64,000 nt of DNA from Mycolicibacterium sp. S2-37 (GTDB lineage Bacteria; Actinomycetota; Actinomycetes; Mycobacteriales; Mycobacteriaceae): NCBI RefSeq assembly GCF_017352375.1, contig NZ_JAFEVR010000014.1:124001-188000 (forward strand). The letters run 5' to 3'. Position 1 is the first letter of the stretch. Every line of letters starts with the position of its first letter. Position numbers and translations under genes: made by a program. Of the stretch, positions 16,329 through 24,026 are shown piece after piece. The notes under the pieces are model-generated. The model did no database searches. It was not told the origin of the DNA and saw nothing but the letters and a program-made list of their open reading frames with translations.

Positions 16329-16886
16329 TTGGGCGCGCACCTTCTCGAGGAAGACGTTCAGGTAGGCCGCTACCGGCTCGACGTGATCGCGGTCGATGCC
16401 GAGGACGCGGTGCGATTCGCGGGCGGACTGATCTGCGACCGCTCGCTGGCCGGCTGGGACGTCAGCGTCCTGACCGGCACAGACGGCGGTGAACACGCGT
16501 TGTGTGTCCTCGGCGCCACGCTGGTGCGGGAGCTTCCGCCGCCCGCCGCAGCGCCACATCAGACGCTGGCGGTGTCGGCCGCGGCGATAACCGCCGACGA
16601 CGCGGTGCGTGACCGGGTCCTGGAAGGCCTCGCCGGCCAAGCGACCGACGTCCTCGTTTGGGACGCGCAGCGCACGGAGACCGTGCCCGCGGTGTTCGCG
16701 ACCGTCCAACACGACGTCAGCGCGGCGGCCCAGGCCTATCGCCGGCAGGCGCTTCGTGCCCTGGGCGCCGACCACGACTGCGGTGCCACCGAGGTCTTCT
16801 CGCGGACCAGCGGCAAACCCGTCGCGACCCCGACGGCGGTATCGCAAGGCGCACACGATGCCCACCGCCTCGGGCACGGAGGCTGA
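16329..16886 (+). CDS. Protein of unknown function
   Basis: The 185-residue frame starts with TTG behind AAAGGGA. It begins VQVGRYRLDVIAVDAEDAVR and alternates strand and helix-like segments, with LICDRSLAGWDVSVLT in the N-terminal half and HDVSAAAQAYRRQALRALGA in the C-terminal half. There is no signal peptide or membrane span. I do not recognise a family. Codon use looks typical of the region, and the frame fills the gap before the LacI regulator, which supports a real gene. Confidence 0.6.
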   Translation: MGAHLLEEDVQVGRYRLDVIAVDAEDAVRFAGGLICDRSLAGWDVSVLTGTDGGEHALCVLGATLVRELPPPAAAPHQTLAVSAAAITADDAVRDRVLEGLAGQATDVLVWDAQRTETVPAVFATVQHDVSAAAQAYRRQALRALGADHDCGATEVFSRTSGKPVATPTAVSQGAHDAHRLGHGG

Positions 16887-16950
16887 CCGGCCCGCACTGT
16901 CGCGCGTGTGACGTGGGAGTCCGCGACTGCATCGGCTAGCCTCACAGAGC

Positions 16951-18048
16951 ATGTCCAGGAGTTCGCCGCCGCGCCGGCGGGCCACCTTGGCCTCGTTGGC
17001 CGCCGAGCTCAAGGTCTCGCGCACCACCATCTCCAATGCCTACAACCGGCCCGATCAGTTGTCGACCGAACTGCGCGAGCGGATCTTCACCGCCGCCAAA
17101 CAGCTGGGTTATCCCGGTCCGGACCCGGTGGCTCGCTCGTTGCGTACCCGTCGGGCCGGTGCGGTCGGCTTGATGATCACCGAGCCGCTGAACTATTCGT
17201 TCAGCGATCCGGCGGCACTCGATTTCGTTGCCGGACTTGCCGAATCGTGCGAAGAGGTTGGGCAGGGCCTGCTGCTGGTGGCGATCGGGCCCAACCGCAG
17301 CGTCGCGGACGGGTCGGCGGCGGTGCTGGCCGCGGGGGTCGACGGCTTCGTGGTCTACTCCGCCAGCGACGACGATCCGTATCTGCCGGTGGTGCAGCAG
17401 CGTCAGCTGCCGGTGGTGGTGGTGGACCAGCCCATGGACGTGATCGGCGCCTCCCGGGTCGGCATCGACGACCGGGCTGCGATGCGCCGGCTCGCCGAAC
17501 ACGTTGTCGGACTGGGTCATCGCGAGATCGGCATACTCACCATGCGGCTCGGTATCGACCGACCCGACGGTGATCCGTCGCCGCGGATCGCCGACCCCGA
17601 ACGGCTCGCGAGGCCACGTTTCCACGTCCAGCGCGAGCGGATCGGCGGTGTGCGGGACGCACTCGCGGCGGCCGGCCTCGACCCGCAATCGCCGACGGTG
17701 GTCGAGGCCTTCGAGCATCTGCCGTCGTCCGGCGGCGCCGCCGCGGAGGCGGCGCTCGCGGCCAATCCACGAATCACCGCGTTGATGTGCACCGCCGACG
17801 TGCTGGCCCTGTCCGCGATGGACTACCTCCGCGCCCGCGGCATCTACGTGCCGGGCCAGATGACGGTCACCGGATTCGACGGTATCCCCGACGCGGTGAA
17901 GCGGGGCCTGACCACGGTTGCGCAGCCGAGCGTGGAGAAGGGCCGCCGTGCCGGGCGGCTGCTGCACCAGCCACCGCGGTCCGGTCAGCCGGTCGTCGAG
18001 ATCCTCGACACTCACTTGGTCCGCGGCCGAACCGCCGGGCCGGCCTGA
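16951..18048 (+). CDS. LacI-family transcriptional regulator
   Basis: The 365-residue protein has an N-terminal LacI headpiece (TLASLAAELKVSRTTISNAY) and a periplasmic-binding-protein-like effector domain ending in TVTGFDGIPDAVKRGLTTVA. In Mycobacterium a LacI regulator is found near otsB2 and kstR; this gene keeps that neighbourhood, now separated by the importer operon. The effector is not evident; LacI members usually sense sugars. It converges on the FhuF-like gene with a 10-base gap. Confidence 0.88.
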   Translation: MSRSSPPRRRATLASLAAELKVSRTTISNAYNRPDQLSTELRERIFTAAKQLGYPGPDPVARSLRTRRAGAVGLMITEPLNYSFSDPAALDFVAGLAESCEEVGQGLLLVAIGPNRSVADGSAAVLAAGVDGFVVYSASDDDPYLPVVQQRQLPVVVVDQPMDVIGASRVGIDDRAAMRRLAEHVVGLGHREIGILTMRLGIDRPDGDPSPRIADPERLARPRFHVQRERIGGVRDALAAAGLDPQSPTVVEAFEHLPSSGGAAAEAALAANPRITALMCTADVLALSAMDYLRARGIYVPGQMTVTGFDGIPDAVKRGLTTVAQPSVEKGRRAGRLLHQPPRSGQPVVEILDTHLVRGRTAGPA

Positions 18049-18058
18049 GCTCGGGACG

Positions 18059-18781
18059 TCAGTGCGGCTGCCGAGATACCGGACGGCCGATCAACGGGCA
18101 GTCGCCGCAGTTGTCGCGGTCGGTCGTTCGGTACCAAAGGCAGCAACTCAATCGCCGTAGCCCTCCGTCGGGCCCTTGGACGAGCCGGCCGGCGAGAGGA
18201 GCGCGGGCCAGCAGCGCCGCCGTCACAGTGCCCACCCGGTGGCCGGGGTCGGCCGCCATGACTGTCCGCGCGGCGGAAGCCAGGGCCGAGGCGGCATTGC
18301 CCCACAGCAGCCCCTCCGCGATCGGCGCCACGGAACGCAGGGCGTCGTGAAATTCGTTCTGGTGGGCGATCACTACCTCAGCGATGCGCTCGGCCACGTC
18401 ATCGTCACACAGGGACGCGCAGTACCACGCCTGTGGAGCCGCGAGCGCCAGCTCGACCGATTCGACCTCGGTGACGACATAGCTGAACCGGCGCACGTCG
18501 ACGACCACGCCACCGCACGACCACGCGCCCAGAACGACCGACCAGAGCCGTGCGGCGAGACCGTACTGCAGTGTGGAGGCCGCGACCCGCGCTTCACCTG
18601 AGCCGATCCGCCGGCCTACCGCGCGCAGCAGCGCGCCGAGCCGACGAGGATCGTGCAGGTCCGCCGGGGACAGCAGATCTCCGTCCGTGCCCGGGAGCAC
18701 CGCGAAGTAGGGGCCGAAGGTGGCGGCGCCACGGAGCGCCGCCCCGGTGCGGTGACGGTCGGCAAGGCAGCGCGGTGCCAT
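18059..18781 (-). CDS. FhuF-like (2Fe-2S) reductase coupled to the importer
   Basis: The 240-residue protein ends with the FhuF-type iron-sulfur motif: CCLWYRTTDRDNCGDC, that is Cys-Cys-x10-Cys-x2-Cys at about 215-230. FhuF proteins reduce ferric siderophores in the cytoplasm. The ATG overlaps the stop of the substrate-binding lipoprotein (ATGA), so it is the last, translationally coupled gene of the importer operon. Since a cobalamin riboswitch lies upstream, a reductive step on imported cobalamin is an alternative to siderophore reduction. That is inference. Confidence 0.75.
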   Translation of the reverse strand: MAPRCLADRHRTGAALRGAATFGPYFAVLPGTDGDLLSPADLHDPRRLGALLRAVGRRIGSGEARVAASTLQYGLAARLWSVVLGAWSCGGVVVDVRRFSYVVTEVESVELALAAPQAWYCASLCDDDVAERIAEVVIAHQNEFHDALRSVAPIAEGLLWGNAASALASAARTVMAADPGHRVGTVTAALLARAPLAGRLVQGPDGGLRRLSCCLWYRTTDRDNCGDCPLIGRPVSRQPH

Positions 18782-19899
18782 CAGTTCGCCGTCGGCGCGA
18801 GTCCGAACCCGGGCGTGCCGACAAGGTCGGCGAATTCATTCGGGTACAGCGCGGCGGCGAGCGCTTCGATACCGTCCACGATTCGGATGCCGGGGTTGAC
18901 CGCCTCTTGGGGGAGCACGATGAAGCGGTCGTGGCGGATGGCCGGGACGGTGTCGAGTCCACCCATGGCCTTGAGGCCGTCGATTCTCTGTTGCCCAGTC
19001 GGCCCGTCTCCGTAGTCGGTGACCGCGATCATCTCGGGGGCGCGCTCGACGACGGCTTCGAATGAGACGTCCTCCCACATCTCCTCCAGATCGGCGAAGA
19101 CGTTGACCGCGCCGGCACGCCGGTACAACTCCGGGACGATGGTCAGACCGGCGCCGGTACCCAGCGTGTCGGTGCCCCAGTCCCAGCAGAACGTCCGCAC
19201 CGGCGTCGCGTCGACGGGAACGCGCTGACCTACCCGGTCGAGCCGCGACTGCCACATCGCGATGAGCGCCTCGGCGCGCTCGGGCACACCGAAGATGTCG
19301 GCGATGCCGCGCACGTCGCCGAACCACTCCTCGATGGTGGCCGGGGCGAGGGTGTCGTCGATGCGTCGGCAGGACTCCGAGAGGGCATAACTGGGGATTC
19401 CCAGCTCGGCCAGGCTGTGCGGATTGACACCCGCGGAATCGAATCCGTAATTCCAGCCCGCGAAGACGAAGTCCGGATCGGTTCCGAGCAACGGCTCGAG
19501 TGAGAAGTAGTCCGGCCCGAGCGAGGGCACGGCGGCGTAGTCGTCGGTGAACGCCGTCAGTCGCAGGCGCTCCCCGGCGCCGGCGTAACCGGCCATTCGG
19601 TCGGTCAGACCGAGGGCGAACAGCAGCTCGATCATGTTGTCGTCGTTGACCACTGCGCGTTCGGGCGCCTTCTCGAAGGTCACCGGCTCGCCGCAGGAGG
19701 ACACCGTCACCGGGTAGTGGCCAGGCGGTGTCTCCGCCGGCGGCCAGCTGAAATCGGCGGTGACCGGCGGCAGTTCACCGAGCGCGGCGGCACGGTCGGG
19801 CGTCGCGCTCGGCTCGGCAGGCGTCGCGCCTCCGCCCGAACAGCCGGCCACGAGGACGGCGACGGCGAGCAGCGGGCCGGCGTGGATGAATCGGATCAT
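18781..19899 (-). CDS. BtuF/FecB-type ABC transporter substrate-binding lipoprotein
   Basis: The 372-residue lipoprotein has a signal peptide with lipobox VAGC. A class III binding-protein fold is indicated by NDDNMIELLFALGLTDRMAG and by the C-terminal lobe with GLDTVPAIRHDRFIVLPQEA. Such proteins carry cobalamin, heme or ferric siderophores. It sits between the ATPase (overlap 19896-19899) and the FhuF-like gene. The riboswitch argues for a corrinoid or its precursor; the Zur box would also allow a zinc-metallophore complex. Confidence 0.85.
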   Translation of the reverse strand: MIRFIHAGPLLAVAVLVAGCSGGGATPAEPSATPDRAAALGELPPVTADFSWPPAETPPGHYPVTVSSCGEPVTFEKAPERAVVNDDNMIELLFALGLTDRMAGYAGAGERLRLTAFTDDYAAVPSLGPDYFSLEPLLGTDPDFVFAGWNYGFDSAGVNPHSLAELGIPSYALSESCRRIDDTLAPATIEEWFGDVRGIADIFGVPERAEALIAMWQSRLDRVGQRVPVDATPVRTFCWDWGTDTLGTGAGLTIVPELYRRAGAVNVFADLEEMWEDVSFEAVVERAPEMIAVTDYGDGPTGQQRIDGLKAMGGLDTVPAIRHDRFIVLPQEAVNPGIRIVDGIEALAAALYPNEFADLVGTPGFGLAPTAN

Positions 19900-20741
19900 G
19901 GTGCGTACTCCTGAGTAGTGGCGGAGGGGGCGCCGACCGGTGCGCGGGCGGCACCGGCGGGATCAGGTGACGACAGCAGCAGCCGTAGGGCGCCGGTCCG
20001 GGGATGGCGGACCTGGTCCACGTGTACGCCGAACACCGGATGAACGACCTCGTCGACGAGCACCTCGGCCGGCGGCCCGGCGGCGACGACGCTGCCGTCC
20101 TGGACGACGACGACCTCGTCGCAGAATTCGGCCGCGAGGTTGAAGTCGTGCAGCGCAGCCAGCGTGGTCACCCCGAGCCGACGGAGCAGGTTCAACAGGC
20201 CGAACTGGTGGCGGACGTCGAGATGGTTGGTCGGCTCGTCGAGCACCAGGATCCGTCCGTCCTGTGCGAGTGCTCTGGCCAGCAGCACCCGCTGCTTCTC
20301 TCCGCCGGACAGCGTGGGCCAGGAGCGGTCGCCGAGATCGACGGCGTCGACGGTGGCCAGCGCGCGCTCGGCTGCCGCCCGGTCCGCAGACGACGTACCG
20401 CTCAGCGGCCCCTGGTGCGGGATCCGGCCCAGCAGCACCATGTCGATGACGCTCACCTCCACCTCGATCGGAGCCTCCTGCGCCACCACGGCGAGCGTCC
20501 GGGCGAAATCCCTGGCTGACAGGGTGTGCGTCGGAACGCCGCCGATGCGCACCACGCCCTGCTGCGGTCGCAGCACCCGGTAGATCGCCTTGAGCAGGGT
20601 CGACTTACCGCTACCGTTCGGACCGAGGAGTCCGACGAAGCGTCCTGCTCCGACATCGATGCTGAGGTCGTCGATCAGCAGGCGATTGCCCACGCGCACC
20701 ACGAGCCGGCTGACCTCCAGCTCGGTGTTCGGCACTGTCAC
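19896..20741 (-). CDS. BtuD/FecE-type ABC transporter ATP-binding protein
   Basis: The 281-residue ATPase has Walker A GPNGSGKST, signature LSGGEKQRVLLARAL, Walker B ILVLDEPTNHLD and HDFNLAAEFCD, the usual sequence of FecE/BtuD/FhuC-type ATPases. The GTG start at 20741 overlaps the permease stop (GTGA) and the stop overlaps the lipoprotein ATG, so all three subunits are coupled. A longer open frame upstream lies inside the permease gene and is not used. Confidence 0.9.
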   Translation of the reverse strand: MTVPNTELEVSRLVVRVGNRLLIDDLSIDVGAGRFVGLLGPNGSGKSTLLKAIYRVLRPQQGVVRIGGVPTHTLSARDFARTLAVVAQEAPIEVEVSVIDMVLLGRIPHQGPLSGTSSADRAAAERALATVDAVDLGDRSWPTLSGGEKQRVLLARALAQDGRILVLDEPTNHLDVRHQFGLLNLLRRLGVTTLAALHDFNLAAEFCDEVVVVQDGSVVAAGPPAEVLVDEVVHPVFGVHVDQVRHPRTGALRLLLSSPDPAGAARAPVGAPSATTQEYAP

Positions 20742-21868
20742 AGTGCGGCCCTCCTGCGGTCGCTGCGGTACATCAGGAACAGGAACAGCGGGCCACCGAT
20801 GATCGCGGTGAGAATCCCGATCGGGATCTCCTGCGGACTGGCGAGCGTCCGCGCGGCCAGATCGACCCACACCATGAAGATCGCCCCGAACAGGACGCTG
20901 GCGATCAACACCCGGCGGTGCAAACCCCCGACCACCAGGCGCACGATGTGTGGCACGACCAGACCGACGAATCCGACCGCACCCGAGACCGAGACCATGA
21001 CGGCGGTCAGTGCCGCGGTGGCGATGAACAACTCCACCCGCACGCGTGCCACCGGAACGCCGAGGGTGACGGCGGCTTCGTCGCCGGCGAGCAGCGCATC
21101 CATCGGGCGAGCGCGAACGAGAAGCCACACCAGCACGACGAGGAGCACAACCGCGGGAACCGCCAGCATCGACCATCGCGCGCGGCCGAAACTTCCGAGC
21201 AGCCAGAACAGCACCTGCTGCGCCCCACGGGGATCACCAAGGAAGACAAGGTAACTGGTCAACGCAGACAGGATGTATCCCGCCACGACGCCGGTGAGCA
21301 CCAGCCGCAACGGATTCAACGTGCCGCCGCGACGCGCCACCAGGTAGACCACTGCCATCGAAAGGCAAGCGGTCGTGAAAGCGGCGCCGCTGAGGCCGAG
21401 CATGCCCAGTCCGGTCGCGCCGCCGTACACGATGACCGCTGCGGCGCCGATCGATGCGCCGGACGACACCCCGAGCACATACGGATCGGCGATCGGATTG
21501 CGTACCAGTGCCTGCACGGCGACACCCACCACACTGAGCCCGGCACCGACCAGCGCGGCCAGCGCCACCCGGGGAACCCGCAGATCCCAGACGATCTGAA
21601 CGAGATGGGATGCGATGCTGCTGTCTGTCGCGCCAACGGTCTTCGCCCACACCACGTCGACCACCGTCCCGGCCGGGATGTGGACCGAGCCGATCTGTAC
21701 ACCGACGACCATCGACACCACACACAGCCCGACCATGGCGACCGCGAGTGCGGCGAACCACGTCGCGGGTAGCAGTCCCGCGGACGGTGTCCGGGCAGCG
21801 ACGACTGCGCCGCGACGCGCCGGCCGTGCCTCCGGAGGCTTCGCGCGGCCCGCCTTAGTGGTAATCAT
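20738..21868 (-). CDS. BtuC/FecCD-type ABC transporter permease
   Basis: The protein has the FecCD fold: AALVGAGLSVVGVAVQALVR, then NPIADPYVLGVSSGASIGAA, then SGAVGFVGLVVPHIVR, with about ten membrane spans. The start is uncertain. ATG 21868 gives 376 residues, has TACGTT 13 to 8 bases upstream and no ribosome site, and lies inside a Zur box, so it would be leaderless. ATG 21985 adds 39 residues and overlaps the stop of a 29-codon frame (ATGA). ATG 22084 is also in frame. It is first in the importer operon, behind the cobalamin riboswitch. Confidence 0.88.
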   Translation of the reverse strand: MITTKAGRAKPPEARPARRGAVVAARTPSAGLLPATWFAALAVAMVGLCVVSMVVGVQIGSVHIPAGTVVDVVWAKTVGATDSSIASHLVQIVWDLRVPRVALAALVGAGLSVVGVAVQALVRNPIADPYVLGVSSGASIGAAAVIVYGGATGLGMLGLSGAAFTTACLSMAVVYLVARRGGTLNPLRLVLTGVVAGYILSALTSYLVFLGDPRGAQQVLFWLLGSFGRARWSMLAVPAVVLLVVLVWLLVRARPMDALLAGDEAAVTLGVPVARVRVELFIATAALTAVMVSVSGAVGFVGLVVPHIVRLVVGGLHRRVLIASVLFGAIFMVWVDLAARTLASPQEIPIGILTAIIGGPLFLFLMYRSDRRRAAL

Positions 21869-21875
21869 TTTCAAT
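21857..21875. promoter_or_regulatory. Zur box overlapping a permease start codon
   Basis: AGTGGTAATCATTTTCAAT, read on the plus strand, agrees with the reverse complement of the perfect Zur box at 14 of 19 positions, with ATCATTTTCAA intact. The ATG at 21868-21866 lies inside it, so a bound repressor would cover the start point of a leaderless transcript. It is the only Zur-like site seen near this operon. Confidence 0.65.
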
Positions 21876-21981
21876 AACGTACCCGACCGGCGCGTCGTCG
21901 ACCTCACCCGGTCGCGCCGCTGGCGGTCGGCGGGTGGCGATTGAGGTTCGGAGGGACGGTCAGAAGCGCTGTCCCACAATC

Positions 21982-22071
21982 TCATTGCGTGGTGTGAACG
22001 CGGCCCGTCGGGGTTGAGGGTGCCTGTGGGCAGGCGATCATCGAGCGTGCATCGAAGGCATGCGGATGCAT
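21982..22071 (-). CDS. Possible 29-residue leader peptide between riboswitch and permease
   Basis: ATG 22071 has a canonical GGAG seven bases upstream. The 29-residue frame begins MHPHAF and contains one cysteine. Its TGA overlaps an in-frame permease ATG at 21985 as ATGA, the same coupling used at the other junctions of this operon. The frame is short and could be chance. If real, ribosomes loaded after the riboswitch would be passed to a longer permease form. Confidence 0.4.
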   Translation of the reverse strand: MHPHAFDARSMIACPQAPSTPTGRVHTTQ

Positions 22072-22119
22072 GACCGATCTCCATTCCGGGGTGTCCACGC
22101 CCCGTCGTACCGGCCCGCG

Positions 22120-22290
22120 GCGGCGCAATATCCTGACTCCCGGATCATCGCTCGCCCCGACCTTCCAGCCCGCGGGCCGTGGTCACGCGTGGGATCTGCT
22201 TCCCGGTCACAGTGGCGGGACCGTGCCGGATTCACACCGGCTTCCTGCCCCGTCGCGGATGACGGCCGTAGCGTAACCCGTCGCTCGCGC
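22120..22290 (-). promoter_or_regulatory. Cobalamin riboswitch
   Basis: On the minus strand the conserved core reads GGAAGCCGGTGTGAATCCGG, then CACGGTCCCGCCACTGTGAC with GGGAAGC directly after, and ends GTCAGGATATTGCGCC. These are the box elements of cobalamin riboswitches in correct order and spacing. Ends are approximate. Downstream, at 22086-22104, CGGGG and CCCCG arms form a hairpin just before a GGAG ribosome site (22079-22082), a plausible expression platform acting on translation. The first genes downstream are the BtuCDF-type importer. This fills most of the 475-base stretch between the permease and the phosphatase gene. CTCCG/CGGAG arms just upstream (about 22300-22315) may end the phosphatase transcript. 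Confidence 0.92.
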
Positions 22291-22343
22291 ACGGCATAGC
22301 CTCCGGTGCGGAGCCGGCCGCGAAGGCGCCCGTCAGGTGCCGC

Positions 22344-23126
22344 TCAGCCGGATTGCCCGGCCGCCCAGCGCCGCCGAACCTCGAGCAGATACTCCAGCGC
22401 CGCCGCGACGTCCTCCGGTTCGTCGACCCGGAAGCCGGCCGCCGTGTCACCGGGGCCGACCTTCACTCCGACGTCGTCGCCGCGCATCCGGCGGAAGGCC
22501 TTCTCGTCGGTGACGTCATCGCCGAGGAAGACCACCGCCGAGGCATCCTGCTGCTCGCGCAGGATGTCGACGGCCTGACCCTTGTCCGTGTCGATGACCG
22601 CGAACTCCTTGACCGCCTTGCCGTCGGTCACCTGGGCGTCCCACGCTTCGGCCGCTTCGGCCGCTCGGCGCAGCGCGGCCTCGGCGTCGCCGGGCGCGGC
22701 GTTGCGGACGTGTAGTGCGGCGCTCGCGGGCTTCAGTTCGGTTGTCACGCCGGGGTATTCGGCGGCGATTCCATCGAGCGTTCGCATGATCTCGGCGAGC
22801 AGGGCCTCGGCGCGCTCGTCCACCGGCGCGACGAATCCGCTGTCGAACTCAGAGCCGTGGCTTCCGACGAGATGCACTGCATCGGATACGCCGGACAGGT
22901 CTTTGAGCACGGCCAGTGCCCGGCCCGAGATCAACGCGACGGCGGTGGCGGGCAGGGTCGTGAGCGCCTCGAGCGCCGCGGCGGACCGGGGCAGCGGACG
23001 CGCGTCCTGTGGATTGGCGACGATCGGCGCGAGCGTGCCGTCGTAGTCGCAAGCGATCAGCACGCGGGGGAGTCGGGCGACGGCATCGAGCGCGCCACGC
23101 AGATCGTCAGGTAAGCCGTCGGCCAC
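22344..23126 (-). CDS. otsB: Trehalose-6-phosphate phosphatase
   Basis: The 260-residue HAD-family phosphatase has motif I ACDYDGTLAPI with the nucleophilic aspartate, GSHGSEFDSG in the cap region, and motif IV VVFLGDDVTDEKAF. This is the OtsB pattern; the enzyme makes free trehalose from trehalose 6-phosphate. It lies beside kstR as in other mycobacteria. The gap to kstR is 3 bases and both are on the minus strand, so they may be cotranscribed from the kstR promoter. Confidence 0.9.
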   Translation of the reverse strand: MADGLPDDLRGALDAVARLPRVLIACDYDGTLAPIVANPQDARPLPRSAAALEALTTLPATAVALISGRALAVLKDLSGVSDAVHLVGSHGSEFDSGFVAPVDERAEALLAEIMRTLDGIAAEYPGVTTELKPASAALHVRNAAPGDAEAALRRAAEAAEAWDAQVTDGKAVKEFAVIDTDKGQAVDILREQQDASAVVFLGDDVTDEKAFRRMRGDDVGVKVGPGDTAAGFRVDEPEDVAAALEYLLEVRRRWAAGQSG

Positions 23127-23129
23127 CTG

Positions 23130-23828
23130 TCAGATCTTAGGGCGGTCGCCGTCGCCGATCAGCAGCCGGACCGCGAGGTCGAGCCGTTTGCTCACATCGG
23201 TGGCCGAGGCCCGCCGGGTCAGCCAGGCCAGGAGGTTCGACAGCCACACGTCGGAGATCACCCGGGCGATGTGGTACTGGTCCTCGGTGGGTTCGCCGTC
23301 GCTCATCGCCCGGGCGAACATGGAGTCCATGAGCTTGCCGACGTGATCGACCTCACCTGCGGCGGACGCATCGGCGAAGACGAATGCGCGGGTCATCGCC
23401 TCGGTGAGCAGCGGGTTGCGCTGCATCGCGCGGTTCAGCTTGCCGACCATGAAGTTGAGCCGCTGGTACGGCGTGCCGCCGGCCAGTGCCGCCCGGTCGG
23501 TCTTGGCGTCGATGCGCTCGAACTCGCGGCCGAGTGCGGACACCAGCAGGTGCACCTTGGAGGGGAAGTACCGATAGAGGGTGCCGACGGCCACGTCGGC
23601 GCGCTCGGCGACCGCGCGCATCTGAACTGCCTCGTAGCCACCTTTCGAGGCGATGGCCAGGGTGGCGTCCAGGATGCGCTTGCGACGCTCCCGCTGCGCC
23701 TCGGAACCCAACTCCGACTCGGCGAGCACCGACACCGTCATCACCTCGCGTGGTCGCGTACCGGAGCCCGCCTCGCGCGCGGGCGAGTCCGATCCGGAAG
23801 GCGAGTTCGTGTGTGCTGGCGATGACAT
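23130..23828 (-). CDS. kstR: KstR, TetR-family repressor of cholesterol catabolism
   Basis: The core from AVLAESELGSEAQRERRKRI to LIGDGDRP closely follows mycobacterial KstR, with DNA-binding segment AERADVAVGTLYRYFPSKV. KstR represses the upper cholesterol regulon and is released by 3-oxo-cholestenoyl-CoA-type ligands. ATG 23828 has GGAG nine bases upstream and gives 232 residues; ATG 23741 would give a protein close to the 199-residue M. tuberculosis form. A KstR operator lies in the shared intergenic region with fadE34, so it is autoregulated. Confidence 0.95.
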   Translation of the reverse strand: MSSPAHTNSPSGSDSPAREAGSGTRPREVMTVSVLAESELGSEAQRERRKRILDATLAIASKGGYEAVQMRAVAERADVAVGTLYRYFPSKVHLLVSALGREFERIDAKTDRAALAGGTPYQRLNFMVGKLNRAMQRNPLLTEAMTRAFVFADASAAGEVDHVGKLMDSMFARAMSDGEPTEDQYHIARVISDVWLSNLLAWLTRRASATDVSKRLDLAVRLLIGDGDRPKI

Positions 23829-23969
23829 GGTGTGTGAGGCTCCTTCATCCTGCGTACCCGCTGAAAACGATACGCATGCCCGGCTCCGATTTCTCACCTC
23901 GGTGTCGGCCCCGCACCGACCTGTCCTGCTGCGATGCCAGTCGACTTGACGGTCGAACGCTGGCACCAT

Positions 23970-23983
23970 TAGAACACGTTCTA
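23970..23983. promoter_or_regulatory. KstR operator (kstR / fadE34)
   Basis: TAGAACACGTTCTA fits the TNNAACNNGTTNNA consensus and is palindromic except at its centre. It lies between the divergent kstR and fadE34 genes and should control both. Confidence 0.92.
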
Positions 23984-24026
23984 GTGGGAAGTATGACCTT
24001 CTCGCCTGAGGCTAGGAGGCCCGAAG

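Noticed and set aside
22082..22084. ATG 22084 as the permease start
   Set aside because: It would add 72 residues without conserved sequence, has no ribosome site and lies next to the riboswitch hairpin; 21868 or 21985 fit better.
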